DNA of 64,000 nucleotides from Massilia sp. ZL223 (GTDB lineage Bacteria; Pseudomonadota; Gammaproteobacteria; Burkholderiales; Burkholderiaceae_D): positions 212,724-276,723 of the forward strand of contig NZ_JAGPWD010000002.1 in assembly GCF_018119395.1 (NCBI RefSeq). The letters are read 5' to 3'. The position numbers were made by a program, and so were the translations under genes. The notes beneath the pieces were generated by a model. That model was not told the DNA's origin and did no database searches. It worked only from the letters and a program-made list of their open reading frames with translations. Of this stretch, positions 9,281 to 18,344 are shown piece after piece. Within the stretch, counting starts at the first letter, position 1. Each line of letters opens with the position of its first letter.

Positions 9281-11202
9281 GCCGCCGCCCTCCGTTCCGG
9301 CGCATCGGCATCCAGGCTGGCGCTCACGCGCCCGGCCAGGTCGGCCAGGTAGGCGCGGGTGCGCTCCAGGTCGGCCTGGCTGGCTTCAAAAGCGCCGATC
9401 TTCTGTTCCAGGCTGTCGGTGGCGTCGTGGATGCGCTGGATCGAGGCCTGGCGGTGGCGCAACTGGTCGCGGTGCTGGCGGATCTGCGCTTCCAGCGGCG
9501 CCATGATCACCTTCAGCCAGTTTTCCGCATCCAGGTTGGCGGCGCGGAAGGCGCGCCGCACGCGCGAGGCGATCGAGTCGAAGAAGCGCTCCAGCAGGGC
9601 CGCGCGGCTGCTGAAGAGCAGGGTGGCGGTGCCGAACTGCTTGTCGAACAAGGCTTCGATCTGGTCGATCTCGTCGCGGTAGCGCGCGAGCGAAAGGCTC
9701 ATCGGCAGGTTCAGCGACAGGCCATGCTCGGCCGAGAACTTGCGGTACATGGTTTCCATCATCGCGCCGATCTCGCCGACCTTGGCCTGCGATGCATCCA
9801 GGCTGGCGCGCAGCAGCTCGAAATAGGTGCGCACCGGGGCGCGCATGCCGGTGGCGAAGCGCGCCGCCTGCATCGCCGCGCGCACGGACTCGGTCTGCTC
9901 CTGCACCACGTCCATGCCCAGGGTCGTGTACAGCTCCGTGGACAGGCGCGCGAATACCGCGCGCGTGCCCTGCAGCTTGAACAGGCTGGCGTCGAATTCC
10001 TTCTTCTCCGCTTCGACCCGGCGCACCATGTGGGCGATCACGCCCTGGTTCTTGCCGCGCAGGCTTTCCAGTTCGTGCTGCTGCTCGACCAGATCGCGCA
10101 GGCGCGCGCCCGCCAGCGCCTGCTGGCCGGCCAGCAGGGCGTCCAGGTCGGCGCGCAGCTGGCGCCCGATGATCTCCTTGCGCGCCGGGATCAGGTCGTG
10201 GAACAGCGCCGCTTCCAGCGTGCCCAGGCGGCTCTTCTCGAACAGGGCCATGTCGCCGTTGATCTTGCCCACCAGGGCCTTCTGCGCCGATACCGGATAC
10301 ACGCGCGCCGTCTCCAGGCCCAGCAGCTGGGCCACGCCGCGCTGCTGGCGCGCGATCTCGGCCTCGTTGTCCTCGCTGGACTTCAGCTCGTCCCACATGG
10401 CGTCGATCTTGTTCAGCACCGCCAGGCGGCCCGGCCCCGCGCCGATATGGGTGCGCCAGACTTCGATGTCGCTCTTGGTCACGCCGGTTTCGGCCGCCAG
10501 GATGAACAGCACCGCGTGCGCGTTCGGGATCAGGTTCAGGGTCAGTTCCGGCTCGGTGCCGATGGCGTTCAGGCCCGGCGTGTCGAGGATCACCAGCCCC
10601 TGCTTGAGCAGCGGGTGGGGCAGGTTGATGATGGCGTGGCGCCATTGCGGGATCTCGACCGCGCCGTCCTGGGCCAGGCCGGCCGCGAGATCGGGGTCGG
10701 CCGGGTCGTACAGGCCGTAGCGCTCCGCCTCGGCGGGCGGCACATGGCGGGTCTGGCTGACCTGGCGGAAGGCCTCGATCATGCGCTCGGGCGAATCGAG
10801 TTCCAGCGGCAGCACGGTCCAGGCGCCGGCGTCTTCGCGGAAGTCGCTGGTCGACAGCTGCTGGGCGCGGGTCTCGATCGGCAGCAGGCGGATGCAGGGC
10901 GGCAGGGCCGGGTCCCACAGCAGCTCGGTCGGGCACATGGTGGTGCGTCCGGCGCTGGACGGCAGGATGCGCTGGCCGTAGTCGGCGAAGAAGAGGGCGT
11001 TGATCAGCTCGGTTTTACCGCGCGAGAATTCGGCCACGAAGGCGACCGAGAGCCGGTCGTCGCGCAAGCGCGCCAGCGCGCGGGCCAGCTGCTGTTCGCC
11101 GGCGCCGTCGATCAGCGACGCATCCTGCAGCGCCGCGCCGTAGCCCTCCAGCGCGGATGCCACGAGCGCGCGCCACGCTCCATACTGTTGAAAATCCTGC
11201 AT
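9277..11202 (-). CDS. Dynamin-like large GTPase
   Basis: A 641-residue protein with an N-terminal dynamin-type GTPase domain: P-loop region AEFSRGKT (57-64), a switch Thr in SSAGRTTMCPTE, G3 DTPGLNAIG and G4 NKID. The usual first Gly of the P-loop (GEFSxGKS in relatives) is Ala here. The rest is largely helical with long heptad-like segments (about 350-640) and no obvious transmembrane span. Bacterial dynamin-like proteins remodel or repair membranes, or act in stress or phage response; which applies here cannot be told. It sits 26 bases after mutM and overlaps mutY, so it is co-expressed with the oxidised-guanine repair enzymes. Confidence 0.85.
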   Translation of the reverse strand: MQDFQQYGAWRALVASALEGYGAALQDASLIDGAGEQQLARALARLRDDRLSVAFVAEFSRGKTELINALFFADYGQRILPSSAGRTTMCPTELLWDPALPPCIRLLPIETRAQQLSTSDFREDAGAWTVLPLELDSPERMIEAFRQVSQTRHVPPAEAERYGLYDPADPDLAAGLAQDGAVEIPQWRHAIINLPHPLLKQGLVILDTPGLNAIGTEPELTLNLIPNAHAVLFILAAETGVTKSDIEVWRTHIGAGPGRLAVLNKIDAMWDELKSSEDNEAEIARQQRGVAQLLGLETARVYPVSAQKALVGKINGDMALFEKSRLGTLEAALFHDLIPARKEIIGRQLRADLDALLAGQQALAGARLRDLVEQQHELESLRGKNQGVIAHMVRRVEAEKKEFDASLFKLQGTRAVFARLSTELYTTLGMDVVQEQTESVRAAMQAARFATGMRAPVRTYFELLRASLDASQAKVGEIGAMMETMYRKFSAEHGLSLNLPMSLSLARYRDEIDQIEALFDKQFGTATLLFSSRAALLERFFDSIASRVRRAFRAANLDAENWLKVIMAPLEAQIRQHRDQLRHRQASIQRIHDATDSLEQKIGAFEASQADLERTRAYLADLAGRVSASLDADAPERRAAA

Positions 11203-11228
11203 GTGTTGCCCTACTTATAAGGTCCGGC

Positions 11229-12062
11229 CTAGCGCTGGCACTGCGCGCAGTAGAAAGTCGAGCGCTGGCCCTGTTTGATCTGGCGGACCGGCGCCCCGCA
11301 GTTGCGGCAAGGCACTCCAGCACGATCATAGACGAAATATGTCTGCTGGAAATATCCAGATTGACCATTTACCGCAATAAAGTCACGCAGGGTCGAGCCG
11401 CCTTGCACGATGGCGGCGGCCAGGATCTCCTTGATCGCCTCGGCCAGCTTGTCGTAGCGCGCCCGGCTGATGCGCGAAGCGGCCGTCTTCGGGTTGATCC
11501 CGGCGCGGAACAGGCTTTCGCAGGCGTAGATATTGCCGACGCCGACCACGATGTCGCCCGCCAGCAGCACCTGCTTGATCGGCGCGTTGCGGCGCCGCGT
11601 CTCCCGGTGCAGCAGGGCGCCGGAAAAACCTTCGCCCAGCGGCTCCACGCCCAGGCCGCGCAGCAGTTCGTGCTCGTCCAGGGGCCCTTGTTCGTTACCG
11701 TGCCAGAGCACGGCCCCGAAGCGGCGCGGGTCGTGCAGGCGCAGCACCTGGCGCCCTTCCGGTCCGTTTACGATGAGGTCGAAGTGGTCGTGCTTGCGCG
11801 GCTCGATCCCCGGCGGCAGCACGCGCAGGTGCCCGGACATGCCCAGGTGCACGATCAGGGTGCCGTGCTCGAAGCCGATCAGCAGGTATTTGCCGCGGCG
11901 ATCGGTGTGCGTGATGCGGCGCCCGGCCAGCAGTTCCGACAGGCCCGGCGGGAAAGGCCAGCGCAGGCCTTCGCGGCGGAACACCGCCTGTTCGACGACG
12001 CGGCCTTCGATATGGGGCGCGACACCGCGCCGGGTGACTTCTACTTCTGGCAATTCAGGCAT
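11229..12062 (-). CDS. mutM: Formamidopyrimidine-DNA glycosylase (Fpg)
   Basis: A 277-residue bifunctional glycosylase/AP-lyase for 8-oxoguanine. It begins MPELPEVE, so Pro2 and Glu3 of the catalytic N-terminus are intact. The conserved Lys lies in DRRGKYLL, the H2TH region carries GVGNIYACE, and the C-terminal zinc finger is C-x2-C-x16-C-x2-C (CRNCG ... CAQCQ). It is the first gene of the minus-strand operon ending in mutY and is transcribed divergently from the TPR lipoprotein gene, the usual Burkholderiales neighbour. Confidence 0.97.
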   Translation of the reverse strand: MPELPEVEVTRRGVAPHIEGRVVEQAVFRREGLRWPFPPGLSELLAGRRITHTDRRGKYLLIGFEHGTLIVHLGMSGHLRVLPPGIEPRKHDHFDLIVNGPEGRQVLRLHDPRRFGAVLWHGNEQGPLDEHELLRGLGVEPLGEGFSGALLHRETRRRNAPIKQVLLAGDIVVGVGNIYACESLFRAGINPKTAASRISRARYDKLAEAIKEILAAAIVQGGSTLRDFIAVNGQSGYFQQTYFVYDRAGVPCRNCGAPVRQIKQGQRSTFYCAQCQR

Positions 12063-12171
12063 GGGGGAGGGGATTCGTGTAATCTGTGCAGTAGAGCGAC
12101 GAGCCGATGGAGCCGCGTGGCGGGGCCGGCTTGAGCGTAGAATCAGACATCATCTCAAACCTGGACTTGCC

Positions 12172-13983
12172 TTGAAAAACGCTTTCGTCATTGTAACCCT
12201 GTCCGGCCTCCTGACGGCGTGTGCTGTCGCGCCGCAACAGCAGCCGGCGGCGCCTGCCCAGGAGGAGGCGACGCCGCTCGCCCAGGAGCAGGCGGAAGAT
12301 CTTGCGCTGGACGAAGAAGAAGCCCTGGCCAAGGCGCGCGCCGAACTCGAGGCGCGCCTGCCCAAGGTCGAGCTCAGCAGCAACATGCTCTACCAGCTGA
12401 TGAAGGCCGAGTTCGAATTCCGCAGCGGCGACTGGCAAGGCCCTTATCTGACGATGCTGAGCCTGGCCCAGCAGACCCGCGATCCGCGCCTGGCGCGCCG
12501 CGCCGCCGAGATGGCGGTGGCCGCCAAGCAGGCCGACGACACCCTGGCCGCCGTGCGCCTGTGGCACGACCTGGATCCGGAATCCGAGGAAGCGACCCAG
12601 TATTTCGTCGGCATGGCCGTCACCTCCGAGAACATCGCCGATATCGAGCCGATCTTCGAGAAGCGCCTGCGCGAAGCGGCGCCGGCCCGGCGCGGCCTGC
12701 TGATGTTCCAGATGCAGCAGCTGCTGACCCGCGCCAAGGACAAGGACGCCGCCGGCGCCATGCTGGAACGCCTGATCGCGCCCTATGGCCAGACCATGGA
12801 AGCGCGCATCGTACGCGCGCAGATGGCCCTGAGCCGCGGCGACAAGGACGCGGCCCAGCAGGAAGCGCGCGCCGCGCTCGTGGCCAAGCCCGATTCCGAG
12901 ATCGCGGCCCTGATGCTGGCCCAGACCATCGAGGACGAGGACCAGGTGATGGCGCTGCTGGACCAGTTCCTGAAGAACAACCCGAAGGCGCGCGACGTGC
13001 GCGCGGCCCGTGCCCGCATCCTGGTCAACCGCAAGGATTATCCGGGCGCGCGCCAGGAATTCGAACTACTGCTGCAGGACCAGCCCGATAACGCGGCCCA
13101 CCTGTATGCGCTCGGCATCCTGGCCACGCAAATGAACGATGCGCCCGGCGCGGAAGGCTATTTCACCCGCTTTATCGAGGTGCTGGGCCGCAATCCGGAG
13201 GATGAGCGCGACCCCTCGCGCGCGCTCCTGATCCTGTCCCAGCTGGCGGAGGAGCGGGGCGACCTGGCCGGCGCCCTCCAGTGGCTCGACAAGGTGCCGG
13301 ACGGTACCGACGCGCAGACCCTGTTCAGCGCCAAACTGCGCCGCGCCCACCTGATCGGCAAGCAGGGCGACCTGCCCAGCGCGCGCCGCCTGCTGTCCGG
13401 GATCAAGACCGAGGATGCGGGCCAGGCGGCCCAGGTGGCGGTGGCCGAATCGCAGCTGCTGCGCGACGCCGGCCGCACCATGGAGGCCTATACCCTGATG
13501 GAAGCGGCCGCCAAGCGCCATCCGAAGAATCCCGACCTGCTGTACGACTTCGCGCTGCTGGCCGAGAAGATGGGCCGCGTGGACGTGATGGAAAAGCAGC
13601 TGCGCGAAGTGATGGCCCAGGCGCCCGACAACCACCACGCCTACAACGCCCTCGGCTATTCGCTGGCCGAGCGCAACGTGCGCCTGCAGGAAGCCTATGG
13701 ACTGATTGCCAAGGCCATGGAAATGGCGCCGGGCGACCCCTTCATCATGGACAGCATGGGCTGGGTGCACTACCGCCTGGGCAACCTGGACGAGGCGGAA
13801 AAGCACCTGCGCCGCGCCTACGGCCTGCGCCGCGACCCCGAGATCGCGGTGCACCTGGGCGAAGTGCTGTGGAAGAAGGGCGACAAGCTCGCGGCCCAGC
13901 AGCTGTGGAAGGAAGCGCGCGCCAAGGACCCGCAGAACGACACCTTGCGGACCACGCTGGCGCGGCTCGGCCTGTCCTTGTGA
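12172..13983 (+). CDS. Tetratricopeptide-repeat lipoprotein
   Basis: About 603 residues, starting at TTG 12172 with a lipoprotein signal (lipobox LLTAC, Cys about 17), an Ala/Gln/Glu-rich spacer and then many TPR helices to the end; the clearest repeats are around 440-600, for example AYNALGYSLAERN. The frame is open well upstream, but that stretch overlaps mutM on the other strand and lacks a signal peptide; only the TTG start gives a lipoprotein export signal. No ATG lies near. The gene sits between mutM and lolB-ispE, as in many Burkholderiales. It is probably an outer-membrane-anchored scaffold; function not established. Confidence 0.85.
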   Translation: MKNAFVIVTLSGLLTACAVAPQQQPAAPAQEEATPLAQEQAEDLALDEEEALAKARAELEARLPKVELSSNMLYQLMKAEFEFRSGDWQGPYLTMLSLAQQTRDPRLARRAAEMAVAAKQADDTLAAVRLWHDLDPESEEATQYFVGMAVTSENIADIEPIFEKRLREAAPARRGLLMFQMQQLLTRAKDKDAAGAMLERLIAPYGQTMEARIVRAQMALSRGDKDAAQQEARAALVAKPDSEIAALMLAQTIEDEDQVMALLDQFLKNNPKARDVRAARARILVNRKDYPGARQEFELLLQDQPDNAAHLYALGILATQMNDAPGAEGYFTRFIEVLGRNPEDERDPSRALLILSQLAEERGDLAGALQWLDKVPDGTDAQTLFSAKLRRAHLIGKQGDLPSARRLLSGIKTEDAGQAAQVAVAESQLLRDAGRTMEAYTLMEAAAKRHPKNPDLLYDFALLAEKMGRVDVMEKQLREVMAQAPDNHHAYNALGYSLAERNVRLQEAYGLIAKAMEMAPGDPFIMDSMGWVHYRLGNLDEAEKHLRRAYGLRRDPEIAVHLGEVLWKKGDKLAAQQLWKEARAKDPQNDTLRTTLARLGLSL

Positions 13984-14000
13984 AATAATCCACGTTTTAT

Positions 14001-14032
14001 AGGTTTGGCCGGGATGCGTCCCGGCCAAACCT
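14001..14032. promoter_or_regulatory. Perfect 14-bp hairpin between the TPR gene and lolB
   Basis: AGGTTTGGCCGGGA pairs exactly with TCCCGGCCAAACCT around loop TGCG, 27 bases before the lolB start. No T-tract follows on either strand, so it is not a canonical terminator. It may stabilise or process the mRNA between the two genes. Confidence 0.6.
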
Positions 14033-14059
14033 GTCTGCCATTCACCGATACCACTACCG

Positions 14060-14656
14060 ATGCCGATTTCCCGACGCCTCTCCCTGATCGTTCTTGCCGC
14101 CGCCCTGGCCGGCTGCGCCACCACCCGCGCGCCCCTGTCCACCGCCACCGTCGGCGCCTACCGCGAAACCATCGACCTGGCCGGCAAGCTGTCGGTCAAC
14201 TACATCAAGGACGGCAAGCAGGAATCGCTCAGCGGTAACTTCACCTGGGACCAGGCCCCGGGCCGCATCGACGTCAGCCTGGCTTCGCCGCTGGGACAGA
14301 CCATCGCCACCATCGCCGTGACGCCCCAGGGGGCGACGCTCACCCAGGCCAACCGCCCGCCGCGCACCGCGGCCGACATCGACGGACTGACCCAGCAGAC
14401 CCTGGGCTGGACCCTGCCGGTCTCGGGCCTGCGCGACTGGCTGCAGGGCTATGCGCTGGACGCCGAAGGCAAGCGCTTCGCCGCCTCGCCCGCCAACAAC
14501 AGCGTGGTGACCAAGGACGGCTGGCGCCTGCGCTTCGTCTCCTGGCAGGACGAAACGAGCGCCCAGCCGATCCCGCGGCGCATCGACGCCGAGCGCAGCG
14601 CCGCCGGCGACATCCAGGACCTGGCGATCCGCATCGTCGTCAATCCGGCGGGCTGA
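14060..14656 (+). CDS. lolB: Outer-membrane lipoprotein insertion protein LolB
   Basis: A 198-residue lipoprotein that receives lipoproteins from periplasmic LolA and inserts them in the outer membrane. The signal peptide ends in LAAALAGC (lipobox). The mature part is the half-barrel LolB fold, with the family pattern of a core GKLSVNY strand and SPLGQTIATIAV. It sits 3 bases before ispE, which is the conserved arrangement lolB-ispE. Confidence 0.93.
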   Translation: MPISRRLSLIVLAAALAGCATTRAPLSTATVGAYRETIDLAGKLSVNYIKDGKQESLSGNFTWDQAPGRIDVSLASPLGQTIATIAVTPQGATLTQANRPPRTAADIDGLTQQTLGWTLPVSGLRDWLQGYALDAEGKRFAASPANNSVVTKDGWRLRFVSWQDETSAQPIPRRIDAERSAAGDIQDLAIRIVVNPAG

Positions 14657-14659
14657 TCC

Positions 14660-15547
14660 ATGCGTTCCCTGCACCATTGCCCGGCCCCGGCCAAGCTCAA
14701 CCTGTTCCTGCACGTGCTAGGGCGCCGCGCCGACGGCTACCACCTGCTGCAAAGCGTGTTCCAGCTGATCGACCGCGCCGATACCTTGCATTTCGACCTG
14801 CGCGAGGACGAGCAGATCCGCCGCACCACCGAAGTCCCGGGCGTGCCCGAGGAGCAGGACCTGATCGTGCGCGCGCTGCGCCTGCTGCAGGCTGAATACC
14901 AGCGCCGCCACGGGCGCCTGCCGCCCGGCATCGACGTGGCGGTGGAGAAGATCCTGCCGATGGGGGGAGGGCTGGGCGGCGGTTCGTCCGACGCCGCCAC
15001 CGCCTTGATGGCGGCCAACCATTTGTGGCAGGCCGGCCTGTCGCGGCAGGAGTTGATGGACCTTGGCCTGCCGCTCGGCGCCGACATTCCCTTCTTCCTG
15101 TTCGGCGAGACCGCGTTTGCCGAAGGCATCGGCGAAGCGCTGCAGGCGGTGCCCGGCCCGGACTGCTGGTACGTGGTGATCGAGCCTGGCGTGGCCGTTC
15201 CGACCCCTGCAATTTTTTCGGCGCCGGATTTGACAAGGGATACGAAACCGGTCAGAATAGCGGACTTTTCCAGCAACACCGATTCAGGCATTCGGTTGAG
15301 CTTCGGAAAGAATGATTTGCAGGACGTGGCCATGCGCCTGTTCCCGCCGGTAGCAGAGGCGGTTGAATGGTTGAGCGGCTACGGCGATGCCAGGATGACT
15401 GGCTCAGGGGCGTGCGTGTTCTGCGCGTTCTCCAGCGAAGCCGCTGCCGACCAGGTGTTGGCGGCCATGCCAAATAAGTGGACGGCATGGAAGGCGAAGT
15501 CGCTGAAGAGTCACCCGCTGATGAAATCGCTCTTGCAAAATCAGTGA
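14660..15547 (+). CDS. ispE: 4-diphosphocytidyl-2-C-methyl-D-erythritol kinase
   Basis: IspE, 295 residues, phosphorylates CDP-methylerythritol in the MEP isoprenoid pathway. The GHMP-kinase phosphate loop PMGGGLGGGSSDAA is at about 102-115. The N-terminal PAKLNLFLHVLGRRADGYH is the substrate-binding signature, and MTGSGACVF is the third GHMP motif. It is co-transcribed with lolB and followed by a tRNA gene, as in most Burkholderiales. Confidence 0.97.
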   Translation: MRSLHHCPAPAKLNLFLHVLGRRADGYHLLQSVFQLIDRADTLHFDLREDEQIRRTTEVPGVPEEQDLIVRALRLLQAEYQRRHGRLPPGIDVAVEKILPMGGGLGGGSSDAATALMAANHLWQAGLSRQELMDLGLPLGADIPFFLFGETAFAEGIGEALQAVPGPDCWYVVIEPGVAVPTPAIFSAPDLTRDTKPVRIADFSSNTDSGIRLSFGKNDLQDVAMRLFPPVAEAVEWLSGYGDARMTGSGACVFCAFSSEAAADQVLAAMPNKWTAWKAKSLKSHPLMKSLLQNQ

Positions 15548-15626
15548 GTTATAGAATAAAATCCTGCCTGTCGACGCGTTAGACGATACAATGTAGAACG
15601 CAGCGGCAAGTAGTAAAAGGTCGTGT

Positions 15627-15703
15627 AGGGGAATCGCCAAGCTGGTTAAGGCACCGGATTTTGATTCCGGCATACCAAGGTTCGAATCCTTGTTCCCCTG
15701 CCA
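15627..15703 (+). tRNA. tRNA-Gln (anticodon TTG)
   Basis: A 77-base cloverleaf: acceptor stem AGGGGAA / TTCCCCT, D-arm with GCTGGTTAAGGC, anticodon stem CCGGA / TCCGG with loop TTTTGAT giving anticodon TTG, T-arm GGTTCGAATCC, discriminator G and an encoded CCA. It lies between ispE and prs, the usual Burkholderiales location. A TACAAT box at 15587-15592 is a possible -10 element for it. Confidence 0.97.
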
Positions 15704-15777
15704 AAGTTTTCTTGATCTGTCGATGCGAATGCGTCCAGCAAGGAAATCCGGCGGCGCTAAGCGCCCGTCACTAGCCT

Positions 15778-15808
15778 AATCAGCCGGACCTCCCGGCTGA
15801 TTGTTTTT
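15778..15808 (+). terminator. Terminator between tRNA-Gln and prs
   Basis: Perfect 10-bp stem AATCAGCCGG / CCGGCTGATT, loop ACCTC, then G and five T. It should end the lolB-ispE-tRNA transcript 31 bases before prs. Confidence 0.88.
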
Positions 15809-15839
15809 CTAGAATCAACGCTCACCTCTTGGGACTCCC

Positions 15840-16790
15840 ATGGCTTACGAAAACCTGATGGTTTTTACCGGCAATGCCAATCCGGCGCTAGCAGAAGGGG
15901 TCGCAAAAAACCTCGGCATTCCTCTCGGCAAGGCCGTGGTCTCGAAGTTCTCTGACGGCGAAGTAATGGTCGAAATCAACGAGAACGTTCGTGGCAAGGA
16001 CGTCTTCGTTCTGCAATCGACCTGCGCTCCCACCAATGACAACCTGATGGAAATCATCCTGATGGTTGACGCGCTCAAGCGCGCATCGGCAGGCCGCATC
16101 ACCGCCGCCATTCCTTACTTCGGCTATGCCCGCCAGGACCGCCGTCCGCGTTCGGCGCGTGTGGCGATCTCGGCGAAAGTCGTGGCCAACATGCTGGAAG
16201 AAGCCGGCGTCGAGCGCGTCCTGATCATGGACCTGCACGCCGACCAGATCCAGGGCTTCTTCGACATCCCGGTCGACAACATCTACGCTTCCCCGATCCT
16301 GCTGGGCGACCTGCAGAAGCGCAACTACGACGACCTGCTGGTCGTATCGCCGGACGTCGGCGGCGTGGTGCGCGCCCGTGCGCTGGCAAAGCGCCTGGGC
16401 TGCGACCTGGCGATCATCGACAAGCGCCGCCCGAAGGCGAACGTGTCGGAAGTCATGAACATCATCGGTGAAGTCGAAGGCCGCAACTGTGTGATCATGG
16501 ACGACATGGTCGACACCGCAGGTACCCTGTGCAAGGCTGCCGAAGTGCTGAAAGAGCGCGGCGCCAAGAAAGTGGTTGCTTACTGCACGCACCCGGTTCT
16601 GTCGGGCCCGGCGATCGAGCGTATCTCGAACTCGCCGCTGGACGAACTGGTCGTCACCGACACCATCCCGCTGAGTGCCGCCGGCGCCGCCTGCAGCAAG
16701 ATCCGCCAGCTCACCAGCGCACCGCTGCTGGCCGAGACCTTCAAGCGGATCGTGAAGGGCGACTCGGTGATCTCGCTGTTCGTCGACTAA
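15840..16790 (+). CDS. prs: Ribose-phosphate pyrophosphokinase
   Basis: PRPP synthetase, 316 residues, makes 5-phosphoribosyl 1-diphosphate from ribose 5-phosphate and ATP for nucleotide, His and Trp synthesis. Visible motifs: the ATP-site segment [11 protein letters not shown], the metal/ATP site [17 protein letters not shown], and the PRPP-binding loop [12 protein letters not shown]. Length matches the class I enzyme. It lies in the conserved tRNA-Gln - prs - rplY - pth order. Confidence 0.98.
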   Translation: MAYENLMVFTGNANPALAEGVAKNLGIPLGKAVVSKFSDGEVMVEINENVRGKDVFVLQSTCAPTNDNLMEIILMVDALKRASAGRITAAIPYFGYARQDRRPRSARVAISAKVVANMLEEAGVERVLIMDLHADQIQGFFDIPVDNIYASPILLGDLQKRNYDDLLVVSPDVGGVVRARALAKRLGCDLAIIDKRRPKANVSEVMNIIGEVEGRNCVIMDDMVDTAGTLCKAAEVLKERGAKKVVAYCTHPVLSGPAIERISNSPLDELVVTDTIPLSAAGAACSKIRQLTSAPLLAETFKRIVKGDSVISLFVD

Positions 16791-16811
16791 GCAACACCCG
16801 CTGTTTTTTCG

Positions 16812-16842
16812 CGGCGCGCCAGGCTGAATAGCCGGCGCGCCG
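16812..16842 (+). other. Long GC hairpin downstream of prs
   Basis: CGGCGCGCC-A-GGCT pairs with AGCC-GGCGCGCCG around loop GAAT: a 13-bp stem with one bulged A, 21 bases after the prs stop. No T-run follows, so termination is doubtful; a role in processing or partial read-through towards rplY is possible. Confidence 0.5.
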
Positions 16843-16992
16843 TTGACGTATAAAAGTTTCAGTATTTTCTTGAGTGCGCAGTACGGCGCTCATTTTTTGG
16901 CTGTCCCTGGTCGCGGGGATGGCCGCCACTCTGGGCAACCGGGCTGGGGAAATTTCTCCTGCATTCGGGCCCGTTTATTTTTGGAGTTTCAC

Positions 16993-17580
16993 ATGAAAGT
17001 AGTCGCATTCAACCGCACTCAGCAGGGGACCGGAGCGAGCCGCCGCCTGCGCAACGCTGGCCAGACCCCGGGCATCATCTACGGTGGCGCCGAAGCCCCG
17101 CAACTGATCGCTCTGGACGGCAACGCGTTGTTCCACGCGCTCAAGAAAGAAGCTTTCCACGGTTCGATCCTGGACCTCGAAATCGAAGGCAAGACCCAGC
17201 AAGTCCTGCTGCGCGACTTCCAGATGCACGCATACAAGCAACTGGTCCTGCACGCTGACTTCCAGCGCGTCGACGCATCGAAGCCGATCCACACCAAGGT
17301 CACCCTGCACTTCGTGAACGCCGAGATCTCGCCGGCCGTCAAGCTGAACAGCGCTGTCATCTCGCACGTCGTGAACGAACTGGAAGTGGCTTGCCTGCCG
17401 GGTAAACTGCCGGAGTTCATCGAAGTCGACCTGAGCAAGCTGGAAGCCGGCCAGTCGGTCCACGTGAGCGACCTGACCCTGCCGGAAGGCGTGACCGCGG
17501 TCGCCCACGGCCAGGACCTGACCATCGCCACCTCGACCATCCCGCGCGGCGCAGCTTCGGCTGAAGCAGCTGCTGAGTAA
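16993..17580 (+). CDS. rplY: 50S ribosomal protein L25 (Ctc/TL5 long form)
   Basis: A 195-residue L25 of the general-stress Ctc type: the N-terminal 5S-rRNA-binding domain (about 1-90) plus the C-terminal TL5 beta domain (about 95-185) and an Ala/Glu tail. The start at MKVVAFNRT is set by the TTGGAG site 6 bases upstream; the frame remains open further 5' but without family similarity. Its 202-bp upstream gap from prs contains only the hairpin noted above. A strong terminator follows. Confidence 0.96.
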   Translation: MKVVAFNRTQQGTGASRRLRNAGQTPGIIYGGAEAPQLIALDGNALFHALKKEAFHGSILDLEIEGKTQQVLLRDFQMHAYKQLVLHADFQRVDASKPIHTKVTLHFVNAEISPAVKLNSAVISHVVNELEVACLPGKLPEFIEVDLSKLEAGQSVHVSDLTLPEGVTAVAHGQDLTIATSTIPRGAASAEAAAE

Positions 17581-17620
17581 TACCTTCCTTGTGTGCCGCG
17601 CAAGCGGCGCGCAGGAAACG

Positions 17621-17653
17621 AAACCCGCCGTGGCCTAGCCCGGCGGGTTTTTT
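17621..17653 (+). terminator. Terminator of rplY
   Basis: 10-bp stem AAACCCGCCG / CGGCGGGTTT with a 10-base loop and a run of six T. Confidence 0.92.
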
Positions 17654-17740
17654 ATTGGCCTTGTCCGGCGCATTACCGGAACGTGCGGCGACCGTTTTCA
17701 GCGATAATCCTGTTTTTCCCAGAATCAAACTAACGACACG

Positions 17741-18325
17741 ATGTCCATCCGCCTGATCGTCGGCCTCGGCAACCCCGGCCCTGAATACGAACAAACCCGC
17801 CACAACGCCGGCTTCTGGCTGGTCGACAACCTGGCCAACAGCATGCCTGGCTGCCGCCTGCAGCGCGAAGCGCGTTTCAACGCCATGGTGGCCAAGACCC
17901 GCATCGCCGGCAACGAGGTGTGGCTGCTCGAGCCGCTGACCTACATGAACCGCTCCGGCCAGTCGGTCGGCGCACTGGCGCGCTTCTACAAGATCAACCC
18001 GGACGAAATCCTGGTCGTGCACGATGAACTCGACATGCTGCCCGGCGCCGCCAAGCTCAAGAAGGGCGGCTCCTCGGGCGGCCACAACGGCCTGAAGGAC
18101 ATCACCTCGGCCCTCGGCACCCAGGATTACTGGCGCCTGCGCCTGGGTATCGGCCACCCGCGCAGCCTGAACCTGCAGCAGGGCGTGGCCGACTTCGTGC
18201 TGCACCGTCCGCGCCGCGAAGAACAGACCCTGATCGAGGAATCGATCGACAAGAGCCTGCGCATCATCTCGCTCGTCTGCGAAGGCAAGTTCGACGTGGC
18301 GATGATGCAGCTGCACACGCCCTGA
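17741..18325 (+). CDS. pth: Peptidyl-tRNA hydrolase
   Basis: Pth, 194 residues, recycles peptidyl-tRNA released from stalled ribosomes. The family signatures are [18 protein letters not shown] (catalytic His), LMKP-like [13 protein letters not shown] and the loop HDELDMLPG, with [12 protein letters not shown] further on. Length is typical. It follows rplY in the conserved order and converges with the minus-strand gene that ends at 18345. Confidence 0.97.
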   Translation: MSIRLIVGLGNPGPEYEQTRHNAGFWLVDNLANSMPGCRLQREARFNAMVAKTRIAGNEVWLLEPLTYMNRSGQSVGALARFYKINPDEILVVHDELDMLPGAAKLKKGGSSGGHNGLKDITSALGTQDYWRLRLGIGHPRSLNLQQGVADFVLHRPRREEQTLIEESIDKSLRIISLVCEGKFDVAMMQLHTP

Positions 18326-18344
18326 CCCGTCAGCGCCGCATCAC

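Noticed and set aside
12062..12171. Upstream extension of the TPR protein over the mutM gene
   Set aside because: The frame is open to 11533, but that part is antisense to mutM. Only the TTG at 12172 gives a lipoprotein signal.
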